Source of the DNA: Rhodoblastus sp. 17X3 | GTDB taxonomy: Bacteria > Pseudomonadota > Alphaproteobacteria > Rhizobiales > Beijerinckiaceae | Direction: 5' to 3' | NCBI RefSeq assembly: GCF_030056575.1 | Contig: NZ_JASHHX010000008.1 | Coordinates: forward strand, 97,113-161,112 | DNA length: 64,000 nt | Part shown: one piece after another, positions 30,301 through 40,595 of the stretch | Numbering within the stretch: the first letter of the stretch is position 1 | Layout of the letters: every line of letters begins with the position of its first letter | Program-made: the position numbers and the translations under genes | Notes under the pieces: model-generated | Databases searched by the model: none | What the model was told of the DNA's origin: nothing | Seen by the model: only the letters and a program-made list of their open reading frames with translations

Positions 30301-30617
30301 TGCGATGTCTCCGGACCGGAAAAGAACCAATGGCGCGGAGGAGGGTCCGATCCCCCGCACTGTGACGATAGGGCCGCTCTATAGGCTTTTTCGCGCCAAG
30401 GCAAAAGCTGTCGGATCGATGGAGGCTTAACGGGCCGCCCTTGGCGAAAAGGCTTATGGCCGGTCTGACGGCCGACGGAATGCTGTCATTTCCGGGTCAT
30501 GATCGGCGGCTAAGGTCCGGACTGTCCAAAGGCGCTGTCCCCCAGTACTCAGGACGTGACGCCGGGCCGGAGGTACGCCCGGCGTTTTTTTCTCCTTTCG
30601 GCTCTGGACGGATCAAG
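30301..30617. other. dapB-pyrF intergenic region with an orphan plus-strand terminator
   Basis: On the minus strand TATAGA (30383-30378), with TTGCCT 15 bases upstream, is a weak candidate dapB promoter. The part from about 30430 to 30591 has no convincing gene on either strand but ends in a strong plus-strand terminator (30559-30591). This raises the possibility of a small RNA transcribed from the plus strand. I do not recognise it as 6S, SRP, RNase P or tmRNA. Confidence 0.45.
30559..30591 (+). terminator. Rho-independent terminator with no obvious upstream gene
   Basis: ACGCCGGGC (30559-30567) pairs perfectly with GCCCGGCGT (30577-30585), followed by seven Ts (30585-30591) on the plus strand. 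Both neighbouring genes lie on the minus strand, and no T-run follows the stem in that direction, so it does not look like a pyrF terminator. Confidence 0.75.
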
Positions 30618-31319
30618 TCAGGCGCGGACTTGTGCGATTTCGCGCTGGATGGCGAGCGCCGCCTCGCGCGGGTCCTGCGCCGCCAGAATGGGCCGTCCGA
30701 CGACGATATGATCCGCGCCGCGTGCAAAGGCTTCGGCTGGCGTCGCGACCCTTTTCTGGTCGCCGAGCGCAGCGCCGGCGGGGCGCACGCCCGGGGTCAC
30801 CAGCAGCAGCTCCTTGCCGACCAGCGCGCGTGTCGCGGTCAATTCCCCGGGCGAGAGGATCAGGCCGGCGATTCCCGCTTCCTTGGCCTGTTGCGCGCGC
30901 AGCGCCACGAGCTCCTTCACGCCATAGCAGTAGCCAGCGGCCGCGAGATCGGAGTCGTCATAGGAGGTCATCACGGTCACGCCGAGAACCTGTAGCGTCG
31001 ATCCTTCGGCGCCGCGCCGCGCCGCCGCCAGCGTCTGCGGAAAGGCGTGGACGGTCAGGAAGCGCACGCCGAGCCGCGCGATCTGCGCCGTGGCCTTTTC
31101 GACCGTATGGCCGATGTCGTGCAGCTTGAGATCGAGAAAAACCTGCTTGCCGGCCTGGGCGAGCTCGTCAACCAGGGCGAAGCCGCCCCCATAGGCCAGC
31201 TCCATGCCGATCTTGTAGAAGCCGACGCTGTCGCCAAGCCGCTCCACCATGGCGCGGGCCGCGGCGGGCTCGGGAAGATCAAGGGCGACGATAAGCTTGT
31301 CGCTTGTGGCGCTGGGCAT
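30618..31319 (-). CDS. pyrF: Orotidine 5'-phosphate decarboxylase
   Basis: Last step of UMP synthesis. The 233-residue TIM barrel has LIVALDLPEP at the start, the catalytic FLDLKLHDIGHTVEKA (Asp-Lys-Asp) segment and the phosphate-binding GVRP and VVGRPI segments near the C-terminus. Placement after the PmtA-like gene (70-base gap) is as in other Rhizobiales. Confidence 0.96.
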   Translation of the reverse strand: MPSATSDKLIVALDLPEPAAARAMVERLGDSVGFYKIGMELAYGGGFALVDELAQAGKQVFLDLKLHDIGHTVEKATAQIARLGVRFLTVHAFPQTLAAARRGAEGSTLQVLGVTVMTSYDDSDLAAAGYCYGVKELVALRAQQAKEAGIAGLILSPGELTATRALVGKELLLVTPGVRPAGAALGDQKRVATPAEAFARGADHIVVGRPILAAQDPREAALAIQREIAQVRA

Positions 31320-31389
31320 GGGCGGGTTCCGTCACGGGAGGAAAACGCCGCCTTATAGGGGCGAAAACCGCCCGGCGCGACCGTGAATT

Positions 31390-32217
31390 TCAGAAGCGCC
31401 GCGATTTGGGGTCGATCAGGGATTTGCCGCCTTTTGGGGCAAGCCGGGAGCGCGCCACTTCCAGTTCGTCGCGGATTTCGCGGCCGAAGCGGCGCGACTG
31501 CCGCAGCAGCTTGTCGATCATGTCCGGCTGCGGTTCGATCGCATGGGGGCAATCGGCGTGACGATAGACGAAAATGCGCGCCGGCGGCAGATTGAGCCAG
31601 ATCGGCGCGAGACTCTGCGTTCTGAGATGATGGCTCGCGGCGAGATGGGCCGGGACCGGCGATTTCACGCCATAGGTGAACTGGATGAACCTGCCGTCGG
31701 GACCCATCAGCTCGAAGGCCTGACGCAGCAGCGCCAGGCGCGCCGCTTCCGGCTTGGTCAGCAGGGGCAGGCTGGAGACGATCGCCGCGGGCGGCGCGTC
31801 AAGGGAGGCGGCCAGCGTATCGGCCAGCCGATAGGCGTCGCCGCGCACGATTTTCGCCTTCGGGAATTTCTGCGCGAGCAAATGGCAGAAAGTCGGCTCG
31901 AATTCGACCAGCACCAGACGCTCCTGGGCGATTCCACGCGCCAGCAGGGCCTGCGTCACCGGCCCGGTGCCGGGGCCTAGCTCGACGATCGGTCCCGTGG
32001 AGGCGGGATCGACGCATTGCGCCATCGCGCGGGCGAGGAAGCGGCCGGAAGGCGTGATGGCGCCGGCGAGCAGGGGGTTTTCCAGCCAGGAGCGAATGAA
32101 GCGCGCCTCATCGCTCAGGCGTAGGTCGATCCTGTTCTTCGGGCTGGCAAGCAGTTTCGCCTGACGTCTGTGCGCGCTCAATTTTTGCCCTTGCCTATTT
32201 TCCCGGCTTTTCGCCAC
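31390..32217 (-). CDS. SAM-dependent methyltransferase, PmtA-like (phospholipid N-methyltransferase)
   Basis: A 275-residue class I methyltransferase. The SAM loop is IVELGPGTGPVTQALL, followed by LVEFEPTFCHLL and the SSLPLLT segment. This combination and the LSDEARFIRSWLENPL N-terminus match the Rhizobium/Agrobacterium PmtA group, which methylates phosphatidylethanolamine toward phosphatidylcholine. The dnaK-dnaJ-pmtA-pyrF neighbourhood supports this. A role on another substrate is possible. The start is GTG at 32217, and the C-terminal 60 residues are very basic. Confidence 0.7.
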   Translation of the reverse strand: MAKSRENRQGQKLSAHRRQAKLLASPKNRIDLRLSDEARFIRSWLENPLLAGAITPSGRFLARAMAQCVDPASTGPIVELGPGTGPVTQALLARGIAQERLVLVEFEPTFCHLLAQKFPKAKIVRGDAYRLADTLAASLDAPPAAIVSSLPLLTKPEAARLALLRQAFELMGPDGRFIQFTYGVKSPVPAHLAASHHLRTQSLAPIWLNLPPARIFVYRHADCPHAIEPQPDMIDKLLRQSRRFGREIRDELEVARSRLAPKGGKSLIDPKSRRF

Positions 32218-32307
32218 GGCCTTTTTATCGGGCCTCGGGGGGCCGTCGGGAGGGCCGAGATTCGCTCACATTGACGAAAGCGTCAAGGAAAGCCGACAGG
32301 CTTTATC

Positions 32308-33441
32308 TCACGTCAGATCGAAAAAATCTTTCATTTTGGCGAAAAAGCCGGTCGATTCCGGGTGAGTCTTGTTCGTCGACTCGTTCTCGAACTCCGCCAG
32401 CAGCTCCTTCTGGCGCTTGGTCAGGTTTTGCGGCGTCTCGACATTGGCCTGGATATAGAGGTCGCCGAAATCGCGCGAGCGCAGCACCGGCATGCCGCGG
32501 CCCTTGATCTTGAACTGGCGGCCGGATTGCGTGCCCTCGTCGACCCTGACCTTGATCTCGGTCCCGTCCACGCCGTGGACCTTGATCTCGCCGCCAAGTG
32601 CGGCCTGGACCATGGTGATCGGCGCCCGGCAATGAAGGTCCGCGCCTTCGCGCTGGAAGAAAGGATGCGGCTTGACCGAGAGGAAAATATAGAGATCGCC
32701 GGAGGGTCCGCCGCGCAGGCCCGCCTCGCCCTCGCCGGTGAGACGGATGCGGGTGCCGTCCTCGATGCCCGCCGGAATGTTCACGGAGAGCGAACGATCG
32801 CGGGTGACGCGGCCAGCGCCGGCGCAATTGGGGCAGGGATTGTCGATGACCTCGCCGCGCCCGTGGCAGGCGGGGCAGGCGCGTTCGATCGAGAAAAAGC
32901 CCTGCTGGGCGCGCACGCGGCCGGCGCCGCCGCAGGTCGAACAGGTCTTCGGCTTGGAGCCCGCCTTGGCGCCGGAGCCGGCGCAAACGTCGCAGGAGAC
33001 GGAAGTGGGAATTTTCAGCGAGGCTGTCTTGCCGCGAAAGGCCTCTTCCAGCGTAATTTCCATGTTGTAGCGCAGATCCGCGCCGCGCTCGCGGCCCGTG
33101 GAGCGCCCGCGCCGTCCGCCCATCACATCGCCGAACAGATCGTCGAAAATATCCGCCATCGAGGCGGCGAAGCCCTCGCCCATGCCGAAACCGCCCGCGC
33201 CTCCGCCGCCTCCATGCTCGAAGGCGGCGTGGCCGAAGCGGTCATAGGCGGAGCGCTTCTGCTCGTCGGAGAGGACCTGATAGGCCTCGTTGACTTCCTT
33301 GAATTTGGCTTCGGCGTGCTTGTCGCCGGGATTCTTGTCGGGATGCAACTGCATCGCCTGTTTGCGGAACGCGCTCTTCAAGTCGCTTTCGGAACAGGCG
33401 CGGGCGACGCCGAGAACTTCGTAATAACAGCGTTTGGCCAT
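32308..33441 (-). CDS. dnaJ: Chaperone protein DnaJ
   Basis: Hsp40 co-chaperone that feeds substrates to DnaK and stimulates its ATPase. The J domain has the HPD motif in [10 protein letters not shown], followed by a Gly-rich linker ([12 protein letters not shown]). Four zinc-finger repeats follow: [32 protein letters not shown]. 377 residues if started at MAKRCYY; an ATG four codons upstream (33453) is also possible and neither has a strong ribosome site. Residue 5 is Cys where most DnaJ have Asp. Confidence 0.96.
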   Translation of the reverse strand: MAKRCYYEVLGVARACSESDLKSAFRKQAMQLHPDKNPGDKHAEAKFKEVNEAYQVLSDEQKRSAYDRFGHAAFEHGGGGGAGGFGMGEGFAASMADIFDDLFGDVMGGRRGRSTGRERGADLRYNMEITLEEAFRGKTASLKIPTSVSCDVCAGSGAKAGSKPKTCSTCGGAGRVRAQQGFFSIERACPACHGRGEVIDNPCPNCAGAGRVTRDRSLSVNIPAGIEDGTRIRLTGEGEAGLRGGPSGDLYIFLSVKPHPFFQREGADLHCRAPITMVQAALGGEIKVHGVDGTEIKVRVDEGTQSGRQFKIKGRGMPVLRSRDFGDLYIQANVETPQNLTKRQKELLAEFENESTNKTHPESTGFFAKMKDFFDLT

Positions 33442-33558
33442 GGATGACGCCATCCGGATCTGCGGTCGGTGAAAAATGCGTGCGGCGGCCTCAGGGGCTA
33501 GACGTTACGTCTTGTCGACGCAACCCTTTTTTGTCCCGGGAGCCCATATCCGCAACGC

Positions 33559-33582
33559 GGCCGGGGCGATGACGCCCCGGCC
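33559..33582. other. Hairpin between dnaK and dnaJ
   Basis: GGCCGGGGCG and CGCCCCGGCC form a 10-bp stem around the loop ATGA, 22 bases after the dnaK stop. No T-run follows on the minus strand. An intercistronic stability or attenuation element that keeps dnaJ below dnaK level is likely. Confidence 0.5.
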
Positions 33583-33604
33583 CGATTGCTGGATTTTACG
33601 CGGA

Positions 33605-35500
<1,896 letters not shown>

Positions 35501-35913
35501 GAGAATTCGTTCCTTTCTTCGCAGAACCGTCGGACCCCGAAGCGGTCCGGTAATGGGCGTTTGGGCGGAGGTTGCCTCGCCCGGTTCCCGACTTCCGATC
35601 ACATTGGGTTGAGGTCGCCCGCTTGCAAGAGCGCGCCTGATATAGGGTTCGGGAATTTCGCTCGCAAGCCGGATGGCGCGCACGGGCCTTCCGACACCCA
35701 TGTCGTGACAAAATTACAACGAGCAGCGGAATAAATCTCGTCAAGCTGCCGCAATGGGCCAGTCGGGGCCGCATGGAAGCGCTTGTAAACACTGAGCTAT
35801 GGCATAATCGCACAGGTGATTTGCAGATAGCCGACCGCTGCGAGCCAAATTGACAAAATTTGCTGACGGATGAATTCTGCCAGAAAGTTTAAATATAAAC
35901 AGTGGAGGAATGA
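35501..35913. other. Divergent dnaK/OmpW-like regulatory region
   Basis: It holds the dnaK leader and promoter (35501-35668). Toward the OmpW-like gene the DNA becomes AT-rich, with TTGACA at 35850-35855 and only a poor -10 (AATTCT) 17 bases on. CATAAT at 35803-35808 is another -10-like element without a good partner. GGAGG just before 35914 is a strong ribosome site. No gene is visible. Confidence 0.5.
35637..35668 (-). promoter_or_regulatory. RpoH (sigma-32) promoter of dnaK
   Basis: On the minus strand CTTG (35668-35665), 18 bases, then CCTATATCAG (35646-35637). This matches the alphaproteobacterial heat-shock consensus CTTG-N17/18-CYTATNTNNG at every specified position. The leader of about 130 bases contains a small stem CGGACC/GGTCCG (35531-35536 with 35544-35549) upstream of the ribosome site. 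Confidence 0.8.
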
Positions 35914-36717
35914 ATGATCGAGGCATGGACCAGAAAGGCCCGTCGGCGAGGCGCCGCGCTTGGAGCGATGATGGCGGCGACGACTGCACAAGCTGCGGAT
36001 CTCCCGAGCTACAAGGAGGCGCCCCCCGCGCCCGTCGTCGATAGCTTCCAGCCCTTTTTCGTCAAGGTGGGCTTCACCTATGCCCTCAACTCCAGCTCGT
36101 CGCGTCTGTGGGGGCAGGATCCAGCGGCCATGCGGCGCGGCAATTTTACGGCGTTTCCGGCGCATGTCGGCGCGACAATCGGCGATATCGCCACCGCGGG
36201 CTTTGAGGCGGGCGTCTATGTCACGCACAATATCTCGGTCAATATTTCGGGCGGAATTCCCTATTACGTGAATGACAAGACCAAGGGATTCAACCCGGCC
36301 AATCCGATCCTGACCAATGGCACCGTACTGGCTCAGATCGTACCGGCGCTCATTCCGATTACCGTGCTCTATCATTTCGACAATTTCGGCCCGATTCGCC
36401 CCTATCTGGGGACGGGCGTCGGAATCGGTTTCTCCCTTGGCAACAAGAACGCCTTCCTTAACGATGTTCATGTCTCCAGTTCGCTGGGCTGGGTGCTGCA
36501 GGGCGGCGCCGACTATATGATCGATCGCAACTGGGGCCTGAGCCTCGACGTGAAGAAAACCTTCGCCTATGTTGAGGCATACGCCAACGGAATCAATGTC
36601 GCGGGCATGACGCTCCCGGCCAAAGTCTATCAGCACACGAATTTTCAGCCCTGGCTGTTTTCACTCGGCATCGTCTATCGTTTCGGCGGCGGAGAGCCGA
36701 TCCTCGCCAAATATTGA
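35914..36717 (+). CDS. OmpW family outer membrane protein
   Basis: An 8-stranded outer-membrane beta-barrel of the OmpW family, thought to let small hydrophobic molecules through. A signal peptide ends TTAQA-AD (about residue 27). The mature part has alternating strands, AGVYVTHNISVNISGG, RPYLGTGVGIGFSLGN, GGADYMIDRNWGLSLDVKK and the C-terminal strand FSLGIVYRFGGG, as in OmpW. 267 residues is slightly longer than the E. coli protein. A strong GGAGG precedes the ATG and a terminator follows, so it is a single-gene unit. Confidence 0.88.
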   Translation: MIEAWTRKARRRGAALGAMMAATTAQAADLPSYKEAPPAPVVDSFQPFFVKVGFTYALNSSSSRLWGQDPAAMRRGNFTAFPAHVGATIGDIATAGFEAGVYVTHNISVNISGGIPYYVNDKTKGFNPANPILTNGTVLAQIVPALIPITVLYHFDNFGPIRPYLGTGVGIGFSLGNKNAFLNDVHVSSSLGWVLQGGADYMIDRNWGLSLDVKKTFAYVEAYANGINVAGMTLPAKVYQHTNFQPWLFSLGIVYRFGGGEPILAKY

Positions 36718-36742
36718 CGCACCGCTCCGCGTGGAATCGAAA

Positions 36743-36767
36743 CCCGGCGCGCTTCTCGCGCGCCGGG
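36743..36767. terminator. Terminator hairpin after the OmpW-like gene
   Basis: CCCGGCGCGC (36743-36752) pairs perfectly with GCGCGCCGGG (36758-36767) around TTCTC, followed by ATTTAA. The T-run is short, but the stem is strong and placed 26 bases after the stop. Confidence 0.7.
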
Positions 36768-36859
36768 ATTTAATGAAACATTCGGGGTCTTAAAGTGAGG
36801 GTTGGGTCTTGGACACGGCGAGGTTAAGATGGCCGCGCCCTGCCGAAGATGACCACCCC

Positions 36860-37780
36860 ATGCGCCCCATTTTTCCGATCATTGCGTTCTTCCTCATCGT
36901 CGCGACGACCCAATCCCGGGCGCAGATGCAACTTCCGGGCGCCGTCGGCGCGCCCACGCCGGCCGGGCAGAGCATCGCCCCGCCGGCTTCGGCCCCGCGC
37001 GCGACGACACCGCCGCAAGGCGCCTATTCCGGCCATTTCGCCGCGGCCAAGCCGCCATCCGTCGATTCCATTATCGACAAGCCGTTCAGCCTTTCCGGCG
37101 CGCGCGGCGCGTTGCAGATCGAAAGATCGGGCGCGGACCTGCGCATTTCGCGGCTCACCGCCGTCGGCGACAAGATTTCGCGCCCCAACCAGTCCTGCGA
37201 GGTTTCCATGGGCGCAGAGGGGCCGATCGGGCTGAAGCCGCTCGGCTCGCCCGATGGGGTGCAGCGCTACGAACTTGAATCCACGGCCTGTCCGCTGCAG
37301 CTCGACGTTCTCAGCGGCGCCGTGCGCGCACGCAGCCCGAATGGCGCCTGCTCCTTCCCGCAGGCCGATTGCCGGATCGACGCCACCGGCCTGTGGGGTC
37401 CTGCGGGCAACAGCTTTTCGGAAACCCAGATCAAATCCATCGAGAAAGACCGCGGCGCGCTCGAACGCGCCATGCGCACGCATTTTCGCACGCTGCTCGA
37501 CAAATATAAGAAGGACAAATCGGCGGCCCAGGCGGCGATCAAGGAACAGGCCGGCTTTTCCTCCGAACGCGCGCAGGTGTGCCGGGATTATGATCGCGAG
37601 GAGGCGGTCGGCTTCTGCTCCCTTCGCCTGACCGAAGCGCGCGATTTCCGCCTTCAGGCGCGGCTCGCGGGCGAGGAGGGCGCGGCCAGGGGCGACAAGT
37701 CCGAAAAGCCCGCCAGACCGGCCAGGCGCCCCGCCCCCAAACCGGCGCCGCAGGCCGCGCCTGCGCCCGCGGCGAACTGA
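36860..37780 (+). CDS. Secreted protein of unknown function
   Basis: A 306-residue protein not recognised. A signal peptide (MRPIFPIIAFFLIVATTQSRA) is followed by a Pro/Ala/Gln-rich linker to about residue 60, a Cys-containing domain with paired cysteines (SCEV, ACPL, ACSF, DCRI), and a helical segment with VCRDYDREEAVGFCSLRLTEAR that recalls LprI-type (DUF1311) domains. The tail from about residue 280 is Lys/Ala/Pro-rich. The ATG at 36860 was chosen because it starts the signal peptide; an upstream TTG at 36809 would bury it. Probably periplasmic. Confidence 0.7.
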   Translation: MRPIFPIIAFFLIVATTQSRAQMQLPGAVGAPTPAGQSIAPPASAPRATTPPQGAYSGHFAAAKPPSVDSIIDKPFSLSGARGALQIERSGADLRISRLTAVGDKISRPNQSCEVSMGAEGPIGLKPLGSPDGVQRYELESTACPLQLDVLSGAVRARSPNGACSFPQADCRIDATGLWGPAGNSFSETQIKSIEKDRGALERAMRTHFRTLLDKYKKDKSAAQAAIKEQAGFSSERAQVCRDYDREEAVGFCSLRLTEARDFRLQARLAGEEGAARGDKSEKPARPARRPAPKPAPQAAPAPAAN

Positions 37781-37837
37781 ATGAAGACATAGCCTGCCGA
37801 GGCGGTGCGACCCGGCGCGCGGCGCGGAGGATTTGCG

Positions 37838-38416
37838 ATGACTTTTCTCATTCCCGGCCTGATCCTGTTCTTCGCTGCCCATCTGGTCCCGACCGCTCCG
37901 GCATGGCGCGCGTCGCTCATCGCGCGGTTGGGCGAGGGCGGCTACAAGCTCGGCTTCTCGCTGGCGGCGGGGCTGGGTCTAGTCTTGATCGTCTTGGGTG
38001 TTTCGGCGGCGCGCGGCTCGGCGGCGGATCCCCAGCTCTGGCATCCGCCCTTAGGGGCGAGGCATCTGGCCTTCGCCCTGATGTTGCCCGCCTTCATCCT
38101 GATCGTGAGCGCCTATCTTCCGTCCCATATCCGCGACGGGTCGCGCCATCCGATGCTGGCGGCGGTCGCCCTCTGGGCGGCGGCGCATCTCGCGGCCAAT
38201 GGCGATCTTGTCGCCCTGCTGCTGTTTGGCTCGTTTCTCGTCTTCGCGATTTACGACCGGATATCGCTCTCGCGCCGCGCGCCTCCGACCCGAGCGCCGG
38301 GGCGCGGCTGGACGGGGGACGCCGCCGCCGTCGTCTTCGGCGTTGCGCTCTGGGCCGCGACGCTGTTCTGGCTGCATGCCTTGGCCGGCTTGCCTTTGCT
38401 GCCGCCGATGCGCTGA
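37838..38416 (+). CDS. NnrU family membrane protein
   Basis: A 192-residue integral membrane protein with about five hydrophobic helices. MTFLIPGLILFFAAHLVP, the GYKLGFSLAAGLGLVLIVLG helix pair and HPMLAAVALWAAAHLAANGD fit the NnrU family, which includes proteins linked to nitric oxide/denitrification in some alphaproteobacteria and carotenoid isomerase-related proteins. Its reaction is unknown. The ATG at 37838 has GGAGG 7 bases upstream. It converges on the ABC transporter gene with 4 bases between stops. Confidence 0.8.
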   Translation: MTFLIPGLILFFAAHLVPTAPAWRASLIARLGEGGYKLGFSLAAGLGLVLIVLGVSAARGSAADPQLWHPPLGARHLAFALMLPAFILIVSAYLPSHIRDGSRHPMLAAVALWAAAHLAANGDLVALLLFGSFLVFAIYDRISLSRRAPPTRAPGRGWTGDAAAVVFGVALWAATLFWLHALAGLPLLPPMR

Positions 38417-38420
38417 CCCG

Positions 38421-40505
38421 TCAGGACGCGGGCGACAGCACGACGCCGCCGTCCAGCACCTTCGCCTTTTCGGTATGGAAAGCGGCGAGGGTCGAGCGAT
38501 GGCCGATGGAGAGCAGGGTGGTCTGCGGCAGGCGCTCTGCCAGCATCTTGTAGATCGCGGCTTCCGTCTCCTCGTCGAGCGCCGCCGTGGCCTCGTCGAG
38601 CAGCAGCCAGTCGGGCCGCGCCAGGACGGCGCGCGCGATGGCGAGGCGCTGCTGTTCGCCGCCTGAAAGCCGCAGCGACCAGTTGTCGGCGATATCGAGC
38701 TTGTCCGCGAGCTGCGGCAGCCGCGCGTCGATCAGGGCGGCGGCGATTTCCTTGTCGTCGTAACGGCCCGCCTCGGCGGGATAGATCACGGCGTCGCGCA
38801 GCTGCCCGATCGGGACATAGGGCCTTTGCGGCAGCAGCAGCATTCGGCCGGGCGGCGGCGTCGCAACCTCGCCCGAGCCGAACGGCCAGACGCCGGTCAG
38901 CGCGCGGAACAAGGTGGACTTGCCCGATCCCGAGGCGCCCGAAACGAGCAGATTGCGCCCCGCCTCCAGCGGGAGGTCCACGCCGGCCAGCAGCGTCAGG
39001 CCGTTGGGCAAGGCGATGGCGGCGTCGCGCAGCGCGGGCGCCTGCGCGCCCGCCTCGACGGTGAAGCCCTGCTCGGTCTGCGCCGCTTCGATCGCGGCGT
39101 CGAAGGAGGTCAGACGGTCGAGCACGGCGCGAAAGCCCGCCAGCGAGGAATAATAGGTGATGAAGAAGGTCAGCGCGCCTTCGACATGGCCGAAGGCCCC
39201 CGCCGTCTGGGTCATCACGCCGAGGTTGATCTTGCCGGCGAAATAGAAGGGCGCGGCGAAGACATAGGGAATGATCGGGCTGAGCTGGCCGTAGAAACCG
39301 GTGAAGGCGGTCAGCTTCTTCCGCTGGTTGATCATTTCGAGGTAATTGGCGATCAGCGCCCCGAACTTCTTGCGCAGGTCGAGGGCTTCCGCCTTCTCGC
39401 CGTTCAACAGCGCCACCTGTTCGCTATATTCGCGCAGACGCGCCAGCGAGAAGCGGAAATCGGCCTCCACCTTCTGCCGTCCGAACATGATCCGCACGAG
39501 CGGCCGGCCGATCAGATGGGTGATGAGCGTTCCGGCGGCGGCATAGACCAGGGCGACCCAGAACAACAGGCCGGGGAAGGCGAAATTGGTGCCCGGGAAG
39601 GTGAAATTCGCCGACAGGCTCCAGAGCAGGATCGCGAAGGAGACCAGCGAGGACAGGGTCGAGATCAGCATGATCGAATAATTGTAAACGCCGTAACCGA
39701 AGGCGCCGCCCTCGCCGCCGCCGTCGATGAAGCGCGCGACGTCTTCCGCAATACGCTGGTCGGGGTTGTCGGCCGGCCCGCCGCTGAGCGACATGCGGTA
39801 ATGGGCGTGGTTCTTGAGCCAATGCGCGATGTAGAATTGCGTCAGCCAGCGCCGCCAGCGGATGACCAGATAGGAGCTGACGACGAATTCGATCACCATG
39901 CTGGCGACATAAATGAAGGCCCAGGGCATAAAGACCCAGAGCAGCATGCGCCAGAATTCCGGGGCGTTCTTCTCCTGGATGGCGTTGAAGAAATCGCGAT
40001 TGAAGAAGCTGAGCCGCACGGAGATCGCCACTTGCGCCTGGTTCAGCACGACGAGAAAGACCACCATGCCTGTGGCCAGAACGCGCTCGATGGTCTTGAA
40101 GCGCAGCGGCCCGAAGCCCGCCGTCGTCTCGTCGTCAGCGTTGAAGAAACGGTCGGCGATGCGGGTCAGCGACAGCACGACCGGCACATGAGAAACCGCG
40201 AAGACGATGATGGCGAACATGGCCACCGTGAGCGCCAGCGTCGGCGGAATCTGGGCGTCTTCGAGCGACTTGGGCCAGTAGCCGAACCGCGCGGCGAAAT
40301 TGGCGAGGCCGAACACGATGGTCTCGACCGAGAACAGTGCGAGGAAGATCTTCAGGAAACGCGAGACAGGCCCGCTGCGCTCGCAGCAGAAAGCGACGAT
40401 GAGGCTCGCGCCGGCGAGAAGGTCGAGCGTCGGGTCCGCCATCTGAAGCCCGACGATTCCCGACAGAACGCCGAAGATCGCGACAGCCAGGCCAAGAAGT
40501 CTCAT
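38421..40505 (-). CDS. ABC transporter, fused permease and ATPase, SbmA/BacA-type (BclA-like)
   Basis: A 694-residue half-transporter. The membrane part (about residues 1-460) is of the SbmA/BacA type (SVRLSFFNRDFFNAIQEKN and FWRMLLWVF are diagnostic). The ATPase part (about 480-690) has Walker A GASGSGKST, signature LSGGEQQR, Walker B WLLLDEATAALDE and the switch His in SIGHRS. BacA-related proteins import peptides; the fused BclA of Bradyrhizobium takes up host NCR peptides. In other bacteria it may affect very-long-chain fatty acids or peptide uptake. Substrate here is unknown. Confidence 0.88.
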   Translation of the reverse strand: MRLLGLAVAIFGVLSGIVGLQMADPTLDLLAGASLIVAFCCERSGPVSRFLKIFLALFSVETIVFGLANFAARFGYWPKSLEDAQIPPTLALTVAMFAIIVFAVSHVPVVLSLTRIADRFFNADDETTAGFGPLRFKTIERVLATGMVVFLVVLNQAQVAISVRLSFFNRDFFNAIQEKNAPEFWRMLLWVFMPWAFIYVASMVIEFVVSSYLVIRWRRWLTQFYIAHWLKNHAHYRMSLSGGPADNPDQRIAEDVARFIDGGGEGGAFGYGVYNYSIMLISTLSSLVSFAILLWSLSANFTFPGTNFAFPGLLFWVALVYAAAGTLITHLIGRPLVRIMFGRQKVEADFRFSLARLREYSEQVALLNGEKAEALDLRKKFGALIANYLEMINQRKKLTAFTGFYGQLSPIIPYVFAAPFYFAGKINLGVMTQTAGAFGHVEGALTFFITYYSSLAGFRAVLDRLTSFDAAIEAAQTEQGFTVEAGAQAPALRDAAIALPNGLTLLAGVDLPLEAGRNLLVSGASGSGKSTLFRALTGVWPFGSGEVATPPPGRMLLLPQRPYVPIGQLRDAVIYPAEAGRYDDKEIAAALIDARLPQLADKLDIADNWSLRLSGGEQQRLAIARAVLARPDWLLLDEATAALDEETEAAIYKMLAERLPQTTLLSIGHRSTLAAFHTEKAKVLDGGVVLSPAS

Positions 40506-40595
40506 GGTCTTCCTCGTCTCAGGGAGGGGCCGGCGAATCGGCGCCGGCGCGAAGTGCAGGAACTATAACGCGGACCGCGGGACTTGCCGAAGGCG

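Noticed and set aside
35850..35878. TTGACA as the -35 of the OmpW-like gene
   Set aside because: The -35 is perfect but the element 17 bases on (AATTCT) is a poor -10, so I left it only as a remark in the intergenic entry.
35501..35913. A CIRCE element for HrcA control of dnaK
   Set aside because: The TTAGCACTC-N9-GAGTGCTAA pattern is absent; the RpoH-like promoter explains regulation better.
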